From the NCBI GenBank assembly GCA_017461685.1, contig JAFTXF010000137.1, positions 1-23,117 on the forward strand: DNA of 23,117 bases. The letters are read 5' to 3'. This DNA comes from Lachnospiraceae bacterium (GTDB lineage: Bacteria; Bacillota; Clostridia; Lachnospirales; Lachnospiraceae). The translations under genes were made by a program, and so were the position numbers. Below the pieces are notes generated by a model. That model saw only the letters and a list, made by a program, of their open reading frames with translations. It had not been told where the DNA came from and ran no database searches. Positions 7,203-14,682 of this stretch are shown one piece after another. Every line of letters begins with the position of its first letter. Positions within the stretch are counted from its first letter, which is position 1.

Positions 7203-7326
7203 CAGTTTTTTGCGGAAAAATCAAGTTTTTTGCTTCCTTTTCCAGCTTTCTACAGATTCCTATTTCCTATAGAATGTTAAGACCCTTCGAACTTGCTCAA
7301 AAGGTCTCAATATCCATATAAAAACC

Positions 7327-7407
7327 TGCGGGTGACAGGACTTGAACCTGCACGTCGGGGACACCAGAACCTAAATCTGGCGCGTCTGCCAATTCCGCCA
7401 CACCCGC
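7327..7407 (-). tRNA. tRNA-Leu (anticodon UAG)
   Basis: An 81-nt tRNA with acceptor arms GCGGGTG / CACCCGC and discriminator A at 7327. The D-arm contains GGCAGACGC. The anticodon arm is CCAGA-TTTAGGT-TCTGG with anticodon TAG at 7371-7373. A long variable arm, typical of class II leucine tRNAs, is present. The T-arm is CAGG-TTCAAGT-CCTG. CCA is not encoded. It reads CUA and other CUN leucine codons. It stands alone about 120 nt after the MATE gene. Confidence 0.96.
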
Positions 7408-7527
7408 ATTTGTCCAACGGACACTTTATTAATATATCAAATTTCCATGTCCATGTCAAATACTATTTATCTGCTGTTTGTTCTTATCTGCTGCTGGTGC
7501 TATTCACCTGCTTTTTATCAGCTTATT

Positions 7528-8892
7528 TTACTGCCCGCTTATACCGATTTGGGAAATAACTGTTTTATTAATCTTGAACAAAAATACGGTAGACAGTGTC
7601 ACTGAAAACAGTTCTGCAATCGGAAAGGATAACCACACCAGATTCACATTGCCGGACAGGGATAGTAAAAAAGCCACCGGTAAAAGTACTGCCATCTGAC
7701 GTACGATGGATGTGAGCATACTGTACACGCCGTTGCCCAATGCCTGAAATACTGAACCCATAACGATACAGTAGCCTGCAAATACAAAGCTCAGGCTGAT
7801 CAGTCTGAGCGCAGGCACACCGATAGCCAGCATATGCTCGGATGCATTGAAAATGCTTAATAACTGCGCCGGGAAAATCTGCATAGCTGCCAGCCCCACA
7901 AGCATAATGCCCACTGCAAGTATCACGCTGGAGCGTATGGTCTGAAGCACACGCTTACGTTGTCCTGCACCGTAATTGTATGCTATAATCGGAATCATAC
8001 CGTTGTTCAGACCAAATACCGGCATAAAGATAAAACTCTGAAGCTTGTAGTATGCTCCGAATACTGCTGTCGCAGTGGATGTAAAACCAATCAGGATCTG
8101 GTTCATACCGTAATTCATCACGGAGCCAACTGCCTGCATGATAATAGAAGGCACACCCACTTTATAAATCGTACCAATCATCTTTAAATCCGGGCAAAAT
8201 CCCCTGAACGATATTTTGATATCATGGTTCTTACTTATATTCATCCAGATACCAACTGCTGCGGAAATTATCTGACCAATAACAGTAGCTACCGCCGCTC
8301 CTTTTACCCCCATAGCAGGGAATCCTAACAGACCAAAGATTAATATCGGATCCAAAACAATGTTAATCACCGCACCCAGTCCCTGAGACAGCATAGACAA
8401 AACGGTACGTCCGGTTGCCTGCAGCAGACGTTCACAGATAATTTGCGTATACATACCAATGCCAAAGCAGCATACAACACTCAAGTAGTCATGGCCGGCC
8501 TGTAAAATCTCTGCATCTGTTGTTTGTGACATATAAAAGGGATCCACAAAAAACAATCCTATAAAAACGAAGATTACAGCACATACTACAGACAAGAAAA
8601 TACCATTATCCGCTGCACGGTTGGCCTTTTCAAAATCCTTCTCGCCTAATGCCTTACTCAGCACTGCATTGACACCAACGCCGGTGCCGGTACCCATTGC
8701 AATCATCAACTGCTGTATCGGAAATGCCAGCGAAACCGCCGTCAATGCATCCTCACTGATATAAGACACAAACATGCTGTCCACAATATTGTATAATGCC
8801 TGCACCAGCATGGAAACCATCATCGGCAGTGCCATACTAATCAGTAATTTATTGACAGGCATGGTACCCATTTTATTTTCTTTGCTATTCAT
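7528..8892 (-). CDS. MATE-family multidrug/sodium exporter
   Basis: 454 residues with about 12 hydrophobic helices, the standard MATE size. The N-terminus (KLLISMALPMMVSMLVQALYNIVDSMFV) is the family's opening signature, with its P and N-x-x-D-x-x-F residues. The second half repeats the pattern (VGVPSIIMQAVGSVMNYGMN), showing the internal two-fold repeat. Members most like this are MepA/DinF-type exporters that swap Na+ or H+ for cationic compounds at the cytoplasmic membrane; the substrate is not readable. The ATG follows a GAGGAA site. The gene has its own promoter (8935-8964) with a tandem repeat just upstream. Confidence 0.93.
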   Translation of the reverse strand: MNSKENKMGTMPVNKLLISMALPMMVSMLVQALYNIVDSMFVSYISEDALTAVSLAFPIQQLMIAMGTGTGVGVNAVLSKALGEKDFEKANRAADNGIFLSVVCAVIFVFIGLFFVDPFYMSQTTDAEILQAGHDYLSVVCCFGIGMYTQIICERLLQATGRTVLSMLSQGLGAVINIVLDPILIFGLLGFPAMGVKGAAVATVIGQIISAAVGIWMNISKNHDIKISFRGFCPDLKMIGTIYKVGVPSIIMQAVGSVMNYGMNQILIGFTSTATAVFGAYYKLQSFIFMPVFGLNNGMIPIIAYNYGAGQRKRVLQTIRSSVILAVGIMLVGLAAMQIFPAQLLSIFNASEHMLAIGVPALRLISLSFVFAGYCIVMGSVFQALGNGVYSMLTSIVRQMAVLLPVAFLLSLSGNVNLVWLSFPIAELFSVTLSTVFLFKINKTVISQIGISGQ

Positions 8893-8934
8893 ATATTCCT
8901 CGTTCCTTCCATCATCATACGTTTTTCCTTATAC

Positions 8935-8964
8935 ATCATATCACACACTTCCCGTATGATACAA
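8935..8964 (-). promoter_or_regulatory. Probable promoter of the MATE gene
   Basis: On the minus strand: -35 TTGTAT (8959-8964), an 18-nt spacer, and -10 TATGAT (8935-8940), about 40 nt before the ATG. Confidence 0.55.
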
Positions 8965-9001
8965 CTCTTTAAATCAAATCAATCTCTTAAAATCAAATCA
9001 A
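8965..9001. repeat. Two-copy direct repeat upstream of the MATE promoter
   Basis: CTCTTTAAATCAAATCAA (8965-8982) is repeated with one mismatch at 8984-9001, a period of 19 bp. It abuts the -35 box, a normal place for an activator site. The repeat is clear; the function is a guess. Confidence 0.55.
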
Positions 9002-9112
9002 AACAAAATATTTATTAATATCCAGTCCCAAAAGAAGAAGGCAATGACGCTGCTTACTTCTTCAAACGCAAATTGTCTTTGTTGCTTGAGGCTATAAATT
9101 ACTTCAGCCCAT

Positions 9113-9140
9113 AAAAAGGCGCAGACTTACGCCCGCGCCT
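9113..9140 (-). terminator. Terminator of the cation/proton antiporter gene
   Basis: On the minus strand, a GC-rich stem AGGCGC / GCGCCT with a 12-nt loop, followed by TTTTT, about 40 nt past the stop. Confidence 0.85.
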
Positions 9141-9181
9141 CTAAATTTCTCAAAAATACTCTATCCTGTAATCTTCTTGAT

Positions 9182-10477
9182 TTACTGCTTCGTTATCTTC
9201 ACCGCAGCCTTTGGCTGATTCTCGCTACGTGCGCTGGTTCTGCCTTCCGGCTTAATTTCTTCTGCAGCAATCAATGCTTTCTTGGTCAGGGTAGGACCTA
9301 CCAGTTCGTATACCAGTACTGACAGTAATACTACATTACGTACCATAGCACCGTCTGTCAGATTGCTTGCAGTCATAGCCATACCTAATGCAACACCTGC
9401 CTGCGGAAGCAGAGTAATGCCTAAATGCTTGGTAATCTTGTCGTCGCAGTGCGTCATCAGGCAGCTTGCATAGGCACCTGAAATCTTACCCGCAGAGCGG
9501 AAGATAATATAAACAGCGCCAATCAGCAGTGCAGCCGGGTTACTCAGAATCTGTAAATCCAGTTCTGCACCGGACAATACGAAGAACAAAATACTTAACG
9601 GTGCTGTCCATCTGTCTACACGGTCCATTAATTCCTCGGAAGTAGGACAGATATTACAAAATACAGTACCCATCATCATACATACTAACAGCAGTGAGAA
9701 GCAGCAATGCACACCGCCTACCTCAAACTCTGTCATGGAAATGCCTACAGTCAGTAATACAAAGGCAATAGATAAGGACATACGCTTACTGCGGGAGTGG
9801 AAATAACGTTCCAACAGATGCAGGCAAACACCTGCAAGTGCACCTAATACCAAAGATAATACAATTTCCAGTATCGGCTCAAACACTACATTTACCACGC
9901 TGATGCTGCCCTGCTCCAATGCGCTGGCAATACCAAAGGATGCAGAGAATAAAACCAAACCTACTGCATCATCAATAGCAACTACCATCAAAAGCAATTT
10001 GGTCAAAGGTCCGTCTGCCTTGTACTGACGAACTACCATAAGCGTAGCAGCAGGTGCTGTAGCCGCTGCAATGGCACCCAATGTGATTGCAGAGGAAATA
10101 CTGATTAAATCCGGACGGATCATATGTAAAACAATCAGTGCAATATCTACTATTACGGTTGTAATCACAGCCTGTAAAATACCTATTGTAATGGCCTGCT
10201 TACCCATGCTTTTGAGCTGGTTTAAACGGAACTCATTACCAATGGCAAAAGCAATAAATCCAAGTGCTACCTGACTGACAATTTTCAGCCCTTCTACCTC
10301 TTCCAATGTTGCAAAGCCAAAACCTGCAATACCCAGCTTTCCTAAGCAAAACGGTCCCAAAATAAGACCTGCAATTAAATATGCTGTTACTGCCGGAAGA
10401 TTTAAGACTTTGGCAAGTCTTGACATTAACAGTCCTGCAATCAAAGCAATTGCTAAGCAAATTAAAATTTCATTCAT
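9182..10477 (-). CDS. Cation/proton antiporter, CPA2 (Kef/NapA-like) membrane domain
   Basis: A 431-residue membrane protein with about 12-13 hydrophobic helices. Marks of the sodium/hydrogen exchanger fold are LPAVTAYLIAGLILGP near the start, the acidic membrane motif VAIDDAVGLVLFS in the middle with its Asp-Asp pair, and the late helix with GISMTEFEVGGVH. It ends in a short charged tail and has no TrkA-N domain, so it is a bare exchanger rather than a full Kef channel. It would swap Na+ or K+ for protons across the membrane. The ATG at 10477 is preferred because TGAGGG lies ahead of it; the longer frame start at 10537 is not. It is a single gene with its own promoter, leader and terminator. 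Confidence 0.9.
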   Translation of the reverse strand: MNEILICLAIALIAGLLMSRLAKVLNLPAVTAYLIAGLILGPFCLGKLGIAGFGFATLEEVEGLKIVSQVALGFIAFAIGNEFRLNQLKSMGKQAITIGILQAVITTVIVDIALIVLHMIRPDLISISSAITLGAIAAATAPAATLMVVRQYKADGPLTKLLLMVVAIDDAVGLVLFSASFGIASALEQGSISVVNVVFEPILEIVLSLVLGALAGVCLHLLERYFHSRSKRMSLSIAFVLLTVGISMTEFEVGGVHCCFSLLLVCMMMGTVFCNICPTSEELMDRVDRWTAPLSILFFVLSGAELDLQILSNPAALLIGAVYIIFRSAGKISGAYASCLMTHCDDKITKHLGITLLPQAGVALGMAMTASNLTDGAMVRNVVLLSVLVYELVGPTLTKKALIAAEEIKPEGRTSARSENQPKAAVKITKQ

Positions 10478-10564
10478 AACATATCCCTCATTTCTATACA
10501 AGGCGGAGACCACGAGCCATGCACGTGAGTCCGTCAATTCTGATCTCCCTCATAAGCGAAATCC
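10478..10564 (-). promoter_or_regulatory. Foldable leader of the antiporter mRNA
   Basis: The leader is about 88 nt. On the minus strand GGAGAUC can pair with GGUCUCC, and a nested GAC-U-CACG / CGUGGUC hairpin competes for the same GGUC. Mutually exclusive helices upstream of an ion exchanger suggest a regulated leader. I cannot match it to a known Na+ or Li+ riboswitch. Confidence 0.35.
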
Positions 10565-10570
10565 TGATAC

Positions 10571-10599
10571 ATTATACTCCTGCGTTTTCAAAAAAACAA
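10571..10599 (-). promoter_or_regulatory. Promoter of the antiporter gene
   Basis: On the minus strand: -10 TATAAT (10571-10576), a 17-nt spacer, and a weak -35 TTGTTT (10594-10599). The -35 lies inside the T-run of the preceding operon's terminator. Confidence 0.6.
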
Positions 10600-10622
10600 T
10601 GTGCAATCCGTACATATTGCAC
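10590..10622 (-). terminator. Terminator of the sda operon
   Basis: Perfect 7-bp stem GTGCAAT / ATTGCAC (10616-10622, 10601-10607) with an 8-nt loop, then ATTGTTTTTTT on the minus strand. It starts 3 nt past the sdaAA stop. Confidence 0.65.
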
Positions 10623-10625
10623 CGT

Positions 10626-11495
10626 CTATTCCGTTAATTTTTGGGTAATTTTCTGAGCGGAAGGAGTAATTGCAAGGCCCTCCTGGCTGGTCTCCTTCAG
10701 GCAGCCCGGTAAAAGCTTGCCGATTCTGCGCATAGAGTCAATTACCTCATCCGGAGCAATAGCACTGCGAAGTCCTGCCATCACCATCTGAGATGCAATC
10801 ACGGCATTGACTGCTCCTGAAACGTTACGTTTGATACACGGCACCTCCACCAGACCGCCCACGGGGTCACAGGTCAGACCAAGCATATTTTTCAGGGCCA
10901 GTGCCGCAGCATGTACAATAGCTTCCTGATCGCCGCCCTCTAAATATGTCACAGCACCCGCTGCCATAGCGCTGGCTGAGCCAATCTCTGCCTGACAGCC
11001 GCCCTCTGCACCGGAAATACTGGCACTGGCAGCAATTACCTCACCAATCCCCGCAGCTACAAAAAGAGCCTCTACCATTCGGTCTTCCTCTACATCACGG
11101 TGCTCCTCATAAGACAAAAGCACTGCCGGAATCACACCGCAGGAGCCTGCAGTAGGTGCAGCCACAATACGCTTCATACAAGCATTGGACTCCCCCATCT
11201 TTACAGCCTTCTCCATAACAGAACTTAAGTAGTCCCCGACCAGACGGTTTTCCCCACGTCTGAATTTCTCAAGCTTGGCGCCCTCGCCGCCTGCCATACC
11301 GCTGGCTGAGCGCAGTTCTGCATCGTAGTCTGCATCTGCCATGCGCATTGCCTGATACATGCCTCTCATAGTTTCAAAGGACTGCTCTCTTGCAATGCCT
11401 CTTTCCTTCACATCATCCAAAAGCACTGCTTCCCAAAACGGAACCTGCCGTATCTGCACTGCCGCCAAAATATCTTTTAATGTTCTAAAACTCAT
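10626..11495 (-). CDS. sdaAA: L-serine dehydratase, iron-sulfur type, alpha subunit
   Basis: 289 residues, standard for the alpha chain of two-subunit clostridial L-serine dehydratase, which turns L-serine into pyruvate and ammonium using a [4Fe-4S] cluster. The family motif APTAGSCGVIP is at residues 113-123. The probable cluster cysteines are Cys167 (GGCQAE), Cys209 (TCDPVGG) and Cys220 (PCIKRN). The start ATG follows GAGGTAACG. It lies 55 nt after sdaAB and is last in the operon that begins at 15834; a terminator follows at once. The enzyme is cytoplasmic and oxygen-sensitive (family knowledge). Confidence 0.96.
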   Translation of the reverse strand: MSFRTLKDILAAVQIRQVPFWEAVLLDDVKERGIAREQSFETMRGMYQAMRMADADYDAELRSASGMAGGEGAKLEKFRRGENRLVGDYLSSVMEKAVKMGESNACMKRIVAAPTAGSCGVIPAVLLSYEEHRDVEEDRMVEALFVAAGIGEVIAASASISGAEGGCQAEIGSASAMAAGAVTYLEGGDQEAIVHAAALALKNMLGLTCDPVGGLVEVPCIKRNVSGAVNAVIASQMVMAGLRSAIAPDEVIDSMRRIGKLLPGCLKETSQEGLAITPSAQKITQKLTE

Positions 11496-11550
11496 CGTTA
11501 CCTCTTGCCTCCGGCCACTGCACTGTTGTACAGCTTTTCTCCATTGGAAA

Positions 11551-12213
11551 TCATTCTCCCTGGCTGTAATAGGTTACCCTCTTCACGCCTTCCATCTGCT
11601 TCAGCCAGCCGATAGCCTCTTCCCACACCTCGTGGTCACATTCGATAATCATTACGGCATCTTCGCCCCGCACAGAGCGACTCAGCTTCATTGTGGCAAT
11701 ATTAATCTTTCGTTTGGCAAGCTCACTGGTCACCTCTGCCACCCGGCCCGGCAAATCCTCATTTTGAATAATAAGTGTCGGATAATCTCCCGAGAAATTC
11801 GCCGCATGTCCGTCAATCGAAGCAATATTAATAACAGAACCTCCCAAGGATTCTCCCACAATCTCCATGTATCTGCCGTCTTCTCCGGTCAGCTTTAGAA
11901 GCACGGAATTCGGATGTACATCCTTTAAATCAGTTTCCCCAAAAGAAAACTCCATATGCGCTTCTTTCGCAATTTCAAAGCTGTGCGGAATGCGTTTATC
12001 ATCCGGCTTCATCCCAAGCAGACCTGCCACCAACGCCAAATTAGTACCATGTCCCTTACCGGTTGCCAAAAAGGAACCGTGCAGTAAAATCTCTGCTTTT
12101 ATCACAGGCTGTGCCATCAGCTTTCCGGCTACATAACCGATTTTGGCAGCACCTGCTGTATGGGAGCTTGACGGCCCAACCATGACCGGTCCGATGATAT
12201 CAAATATATTCAT
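11551..12213 (-). CDS. sdaAB: L-serine dehydratase, iron-sulfur type, beta subunit
   Basis: 220 residues. The N-terminal domain opens with the family motif GPSSSHTAG at residues 13-21. The C-terminal 70 residues form an ACT domain (PTLIIQNEDLPGRVAEV onward), a likely serine-sensing site. It pairs with the alpha subunit encoded just downstream. The ATG at 12213 has AAGAGGAT ahead of it. A 57-nt gap separates it from the second P-II-like gene, the largest gap so far in the operon, so a separate internal promoter cannot be excluded, though I see no convincing one. Confidence 0.96.
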   Translation of the reverse strand: MNIFDIIGPVMVGPSSSHTAGAAKIGYVAGKLMAQPVIKAEILLHGSFLATGKGHGTNLALVAGLLGMKPDDKRIPHSFEIAKEAHMEFSFGETDLKDVHPNSVLLKLTGEDGRYMEIVGESLGGSVINIASIDGHAANFSGDYPTLIIQNEDLPGRVAEVTSELAKRKINIATMKLSRSVRGEDAVMIIECDHEVWEEAIGWLKQMEGVKRVTYYSQGE

Positions 12214-12270
12214 AAAATATCCTCTTTACGCAAACTGCATGATGTCATGTACAGCATCCGGACAATTCTG

Positions 12271-12582
12271 CTATTTATTGTCCATGCCTACCACATCTTC
12301 CACCGGCAACGCAAAAGCAATCCCCTGGGCCCCGGTTCCCATGCCTACAGAATCATACAATCCGTTCAGCACATCATTTTTAATAGAAGAATCTATCAAA
12401 ATCATGACAATCTCCTTATCCGGCTGAATGGTAATATCAAAAATCTTTTCTGCCTCCTTAGAAGCAGTTCCTCTGCCGTGCAGCACCGTTCCGCCCTTTG
12501 CGCCGAATCTTCTCGCAGTATCCATTACCGTTTCTGAAAATCCGTTATTAACAATACATAAAATAACTGAAAAACTATTCAC
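12271..12582 (-). CDS. P-II-like signalling protein (second of a pair)
   Basis: 103 residues with the ferredoxin-like fold order of P-II proteins: strand FSVILCIVN, helix, then GGTVLHGRGTAS (about 30-41), strand EIVMILID, helix, and a B-loop-like GTGAQGIAFALP (about 82-93) that ends in EDVVGM. Canonical GlnB has about 112 residues and a long T-loop bearing Tyr51; here the T-loop region is very short and has no such Tyr. P-II proteins usually bind ATP/ADP and small effectors and control membrane transporters. The start is GTG with GGAGG 9 nt upstream, 1 nt after the stop of the first P-II-like gene. It is homologous to that neighbour (shared GxGTAxxE and GxGIAxxxPxxxVVG). Its target is probably the DUF1538 protein (inference). 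Confidence 0.82.
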   Translation of the reverse strand: MNSFSVILCIVNNGFSETVMDTARRFGAKGGTVLHGRGTASKEAEKIFDITIQPDKEIVMILIDSSIKNDVLNGLYDSVGMGTGAQGIAFALPVEDVVGMDNK

Positions 12583-12583
12583 T

Positions 12584-12991
12584 TTAATTTGCCTCCGTTC
12601 TGGTTGTTTGATAATTACTTAAAAACTGATATATTGCAACACCAACAACACTTTGAAGCGGTATCGTATAGGCAATACCTTTTCCGTTTCGTATTTTGTG
12701 GAATTTCTCGTCCAAAGCATGCTTTATCTCTTCTACCCTGTCTTCTCTGACACAGGATAGAATAATTGCTTTCTCAGTTTCTGCCAGACCTAACATATTC
12801 AGCATCTCGGAGTTGGCAGTTCCACTTCCATATAATACAACCTGCATATTGACTTCAAACTGTTCCAGCAAATCAATGTAGTAAGTTTCCTTGCTTCTGT
12901 TCACAATGGTAACCAATAATTTTAGTTTTCTGATATCACTGCTTTTACCGCTATTGACTTTAGAAAGACTTTTCTTCGCTTTTTGTTCCAT
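12584..12991 (-). CDS. P-II-like signalling protein (first of a pair)
   Basis: 135 residues. A basic, Ser/Lys-rich head of about 22 residues is followed by a P-II-like core: strand LKLLVTIVNR, VVLYGSGTANSE (about 52-63), a strand with AIILSCV, helix, and GKGIAYTIPLQSVVG (about 103-117). The core is followed by a short tail. As in its partner the T-loop is short and lacks the modified Tyr of GlnB. An AGGAGG site overlapping the end of the DUF1538 gene drives the ATG. It lies between the DUF1538 gene (12 nt away) and the second P-II-like gene (1 nt away). Its basic head and altered glycine pattern suggest the two are not interchangeable and may form hetero-trimers (inference). Confidence 0.8.
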   Translation of the reverse strand: MEQKAKKSLSKVNSGKSSDIRKLKLLVTIVNRSKETYYIDLLEQFEVNMQVVLYGSGTANSEMLNMLGLAETEKAIILSCVREDRVEEIKHALDEKFHKIRNGKGIAYTIPLQSVVGVAIYQFLSNYQTTRTEAN

Positions 12992-13003
12992 TCCGGAGTC
13001 CTC

Positions 13004-14533
13004 CTACATAAATTCGATAATCTGCTTGTCCTCAGCAGTCATTAAACGACGCATAGCCCTCTTCTCCCGCGCCGCTCTCTTGACAATAGAGCTAAAGCCC
13101 AGGCACTGTATGGTGATAAGCGGCGTCATCGCTACCATAGCAACAATGCCGAAAGCATCCGTTAACACCTTACTGCCATCCGGATAGATTGCCACACAGG
13201 CACCGATTGCAAAAGGCAGTATAAAAGTAGATGTCAAAGGACCGCTGGCAACACCGCCGGAGTCAAAAGCAATAGCTGTGTACATTTTCGGGACAAACAA
13301 GGACAGGCCTAAGGAAACAAAATATCCCGGAAGCAAATAGTATAACAGGCTAAAATCGTATTTGATTCTGATCATGGACAGACATACGGAGATACCAACA
13401 CCCACTGCCAACGCAATCAGCATGGATTTCTTGGACACACCGCCGCTGGTAATTTCCTCAACCTGCTTATTCAAAACATGTACTGCAGGCTCAGCAAGTA
13501 CTACTACCAGACCAAGCACAAATCCCACAACAATCAACAAATTAGAGTTATATTTTGCCAGATCACTGCCCATCTTATAGCCGATAGGCATAAAACCTAC
13601 ATTTACTGACGTCAGGAAGATAACCAATCCTAAAAAAGTAAACAGAATTCCAAACAATATCTGCTTAATTCTCTTCATAGAAATCTTAAGGAAAATAAAA
13701 TTAATAATAAAGAAAAATACAACGATTAATCCCAGCGCAAGTAAAACTTCCTTTGTAACAGTCCCAAACGTGGTGATAAATGCCAGCATCACATTATCCG
13801 CGATGGTATAATCCGGTATCGCATAGGTCAGATTTCCTTTGGAGCATATACCCAAAATCATGACAGCCAAAATAGGCCCCACAGAGCAAAGTGCGATCAG
13901 ACCGAAGCTGTTCTCACTGGCATTTCTTCCGCCGATAGTCATGGCAATACCTACACCCAGTGCCATAATAAACGGTACCGTTATAGGACCGGTGGTCACA
14001 CCGCCTGAATCAAAGGCCAGTGCCAGCATCTCTCCTTTGCCTTCGATAATCAAAATAGAAGTCAAGGCAAACAGCAAAAAGTAAAACAACATCAGTAAGG
14101 AAGACAACGGCACTTTAAACACAATCTTGAACAGTGCAATCACCAAAAAGATACCCACACCTACACCCACAAATAAAATAAGTGTTGTAGCGTTTATAAT
14201 GTTGGATACCTGTGATGCTAATACTGTCAAATCCGGCTCGGCCACTGTAATCAAAACACCCATGGCAAAGCAAACAATCAGTAAAATCATGAGCTTCCCG
14301 GACCGTGTCAGACCTTCACCTACGTATTTTCCCATAGGAGTCATAGCCAAATCGGCCCCCAGATTAAATAATCCGATTCCTATCAACAAAAGAAATGCCG
14401 AAAAGCAGAATACTCCTATTTCCTTTGCCGAAAAATCTACCAATGGAGTTAAATTTAATAAAATTACAATTAATGTAACCGGTAATACGGAAATTAACGC
14501 CTCGATTATCTTTCCGCGTAATTGTCTCAGCAT
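13004..14533 (-). CDS. DUF1538 membrane protein, P-II-associated putative transporter
   Basis: 509 residues with about 12-14 hydrophobic helices. It is built of two direct repeats. Each holds an AEP motif (VAEPDLTVLASQV in repeat 1; LAEPAVHVLNKQV in repeat 2) and a glycine motif (FDSGGVTTGPIT; FDSGGVASGPLT), the latter resembling re-entrant substrate loops of transporters. Family DUF1538 is uncharacterised and tends to sit beside P-II-like genes. The ATG at 14533 fits best: it is 1 nt after the OadG-like stop with AAGGGTGA upstream, whereas the longer frame from 14581 overlaps that gene. Two P-II-like genes follow. I infer a P-II-gated transporter, substrate unknown; serine, pyruvate or ammonium are candidates given the operon. 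Confidence 0.85.
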   Translation of the reverse strand: MLRQLRGKIIEALISVLPVTLIVILLNLTPLVDFSAKEIGVFCFSAFLLLIGIGLFNLGADLAMTPMGKYVGEGLTRSGKLMILLIVCFAMGVLITVAEPDLTVLASQVSNIINATTLILFVGVGVGIFLVIALFKIVFKVPLSSLLMLFYFLLFALTSILIIEGKGEMLALAFDSGGVTTGPITVPFIMALGVGIAMTIGGRNASENSFGLIALCSVGPILAVMILGICSKGNLTYAIPDYTIADNVMLAFITTFGTVTKEVLLALGLIVVFFFIINFIFLKISMKRIKQILFGILFTFLGLVIFLTSVNVGFMPIGYKMGSDLAKYNSNLLIVVGFVLGLVVVLAEPAVHVLNKQVEEITSGGVSKKSMLIALAVGVGISVCLSMIRIKYDFSLLYYLLPGYFVSLGLSLFVPKMYTAIAFDSGGVASGPLTSTFILPFAIGACVAIYPDGSKVLTDAFGIVAMVAMTPLITIQCLGFSSIVKRAAREKRAMRRLMTAEDKQIIEFM

Positions 14534-14534
14534 A

Positions 14535-14666
14535 TTATTTATCACCCTTCTTGCCGCCGATTTTTGCCATAACCCATACAAAAATCATAATAACAATCAG
14601 AGCTACAAAAATTCCAAGCATGCCTTTTCCCATAATTTCCAATGCCTGCATAACTGTTTCGTTCAT
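14535..14666 (-). CDS. OadG-related small transporter subunit (43 residues)
   Basis: A tiny ORF beginning MNETVMQALEIMGKGM, with one membrane helix (about residues 17-35, GIFVALIVIMIFVWVMAKI) and a basic tail (GGKKGDK). This is the layout of the gamma subunit of sodium-pumping decarboxylases (OadG), cut to its helix. GGGAGG lies 7-8 nt before the ATG, a very strong ribosome site. It starts 16 nt after the OadB-like gene and ends 1 nt before the DUF1538 gene, so it is surely translated. OadG anchors and stabilises the alpha and beta subunits in known pumps; here it may bridge the OadB-like protein, DUF1538, or both. Confidence 0.82.
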   Translation of the reverse strand: MNETVMQALEIMGKGMLGIFVALIVIMIFVWVMAKIGGKKGDK

Positions 14667-14682
14667 ACTAATCCTCCCTTTC

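Noticed and set aside
7280..7307. Inverted repeat AGACCCTT / AAAGGTCT between tRNA-Leu and the rplM promoter
   Set aside because: An 8-bp stem with one G-U pair, but no T-run follows on either strand, so I do not call it a terminator.
7327..7407. tRNA-Leu as a possible second integration site
   Set aside because: The tRNA is complete, flanked by ordinary chromosomal genes, and no duplicated 3' end or integrase is nearby.
12214..12270. Palindrome CATGATGTCATG before sdaAB, considered as operator or internal promoter
   Set aside because: Short arms and no matching -35/-10 pair; it may matter but the sequence alone does not support it.
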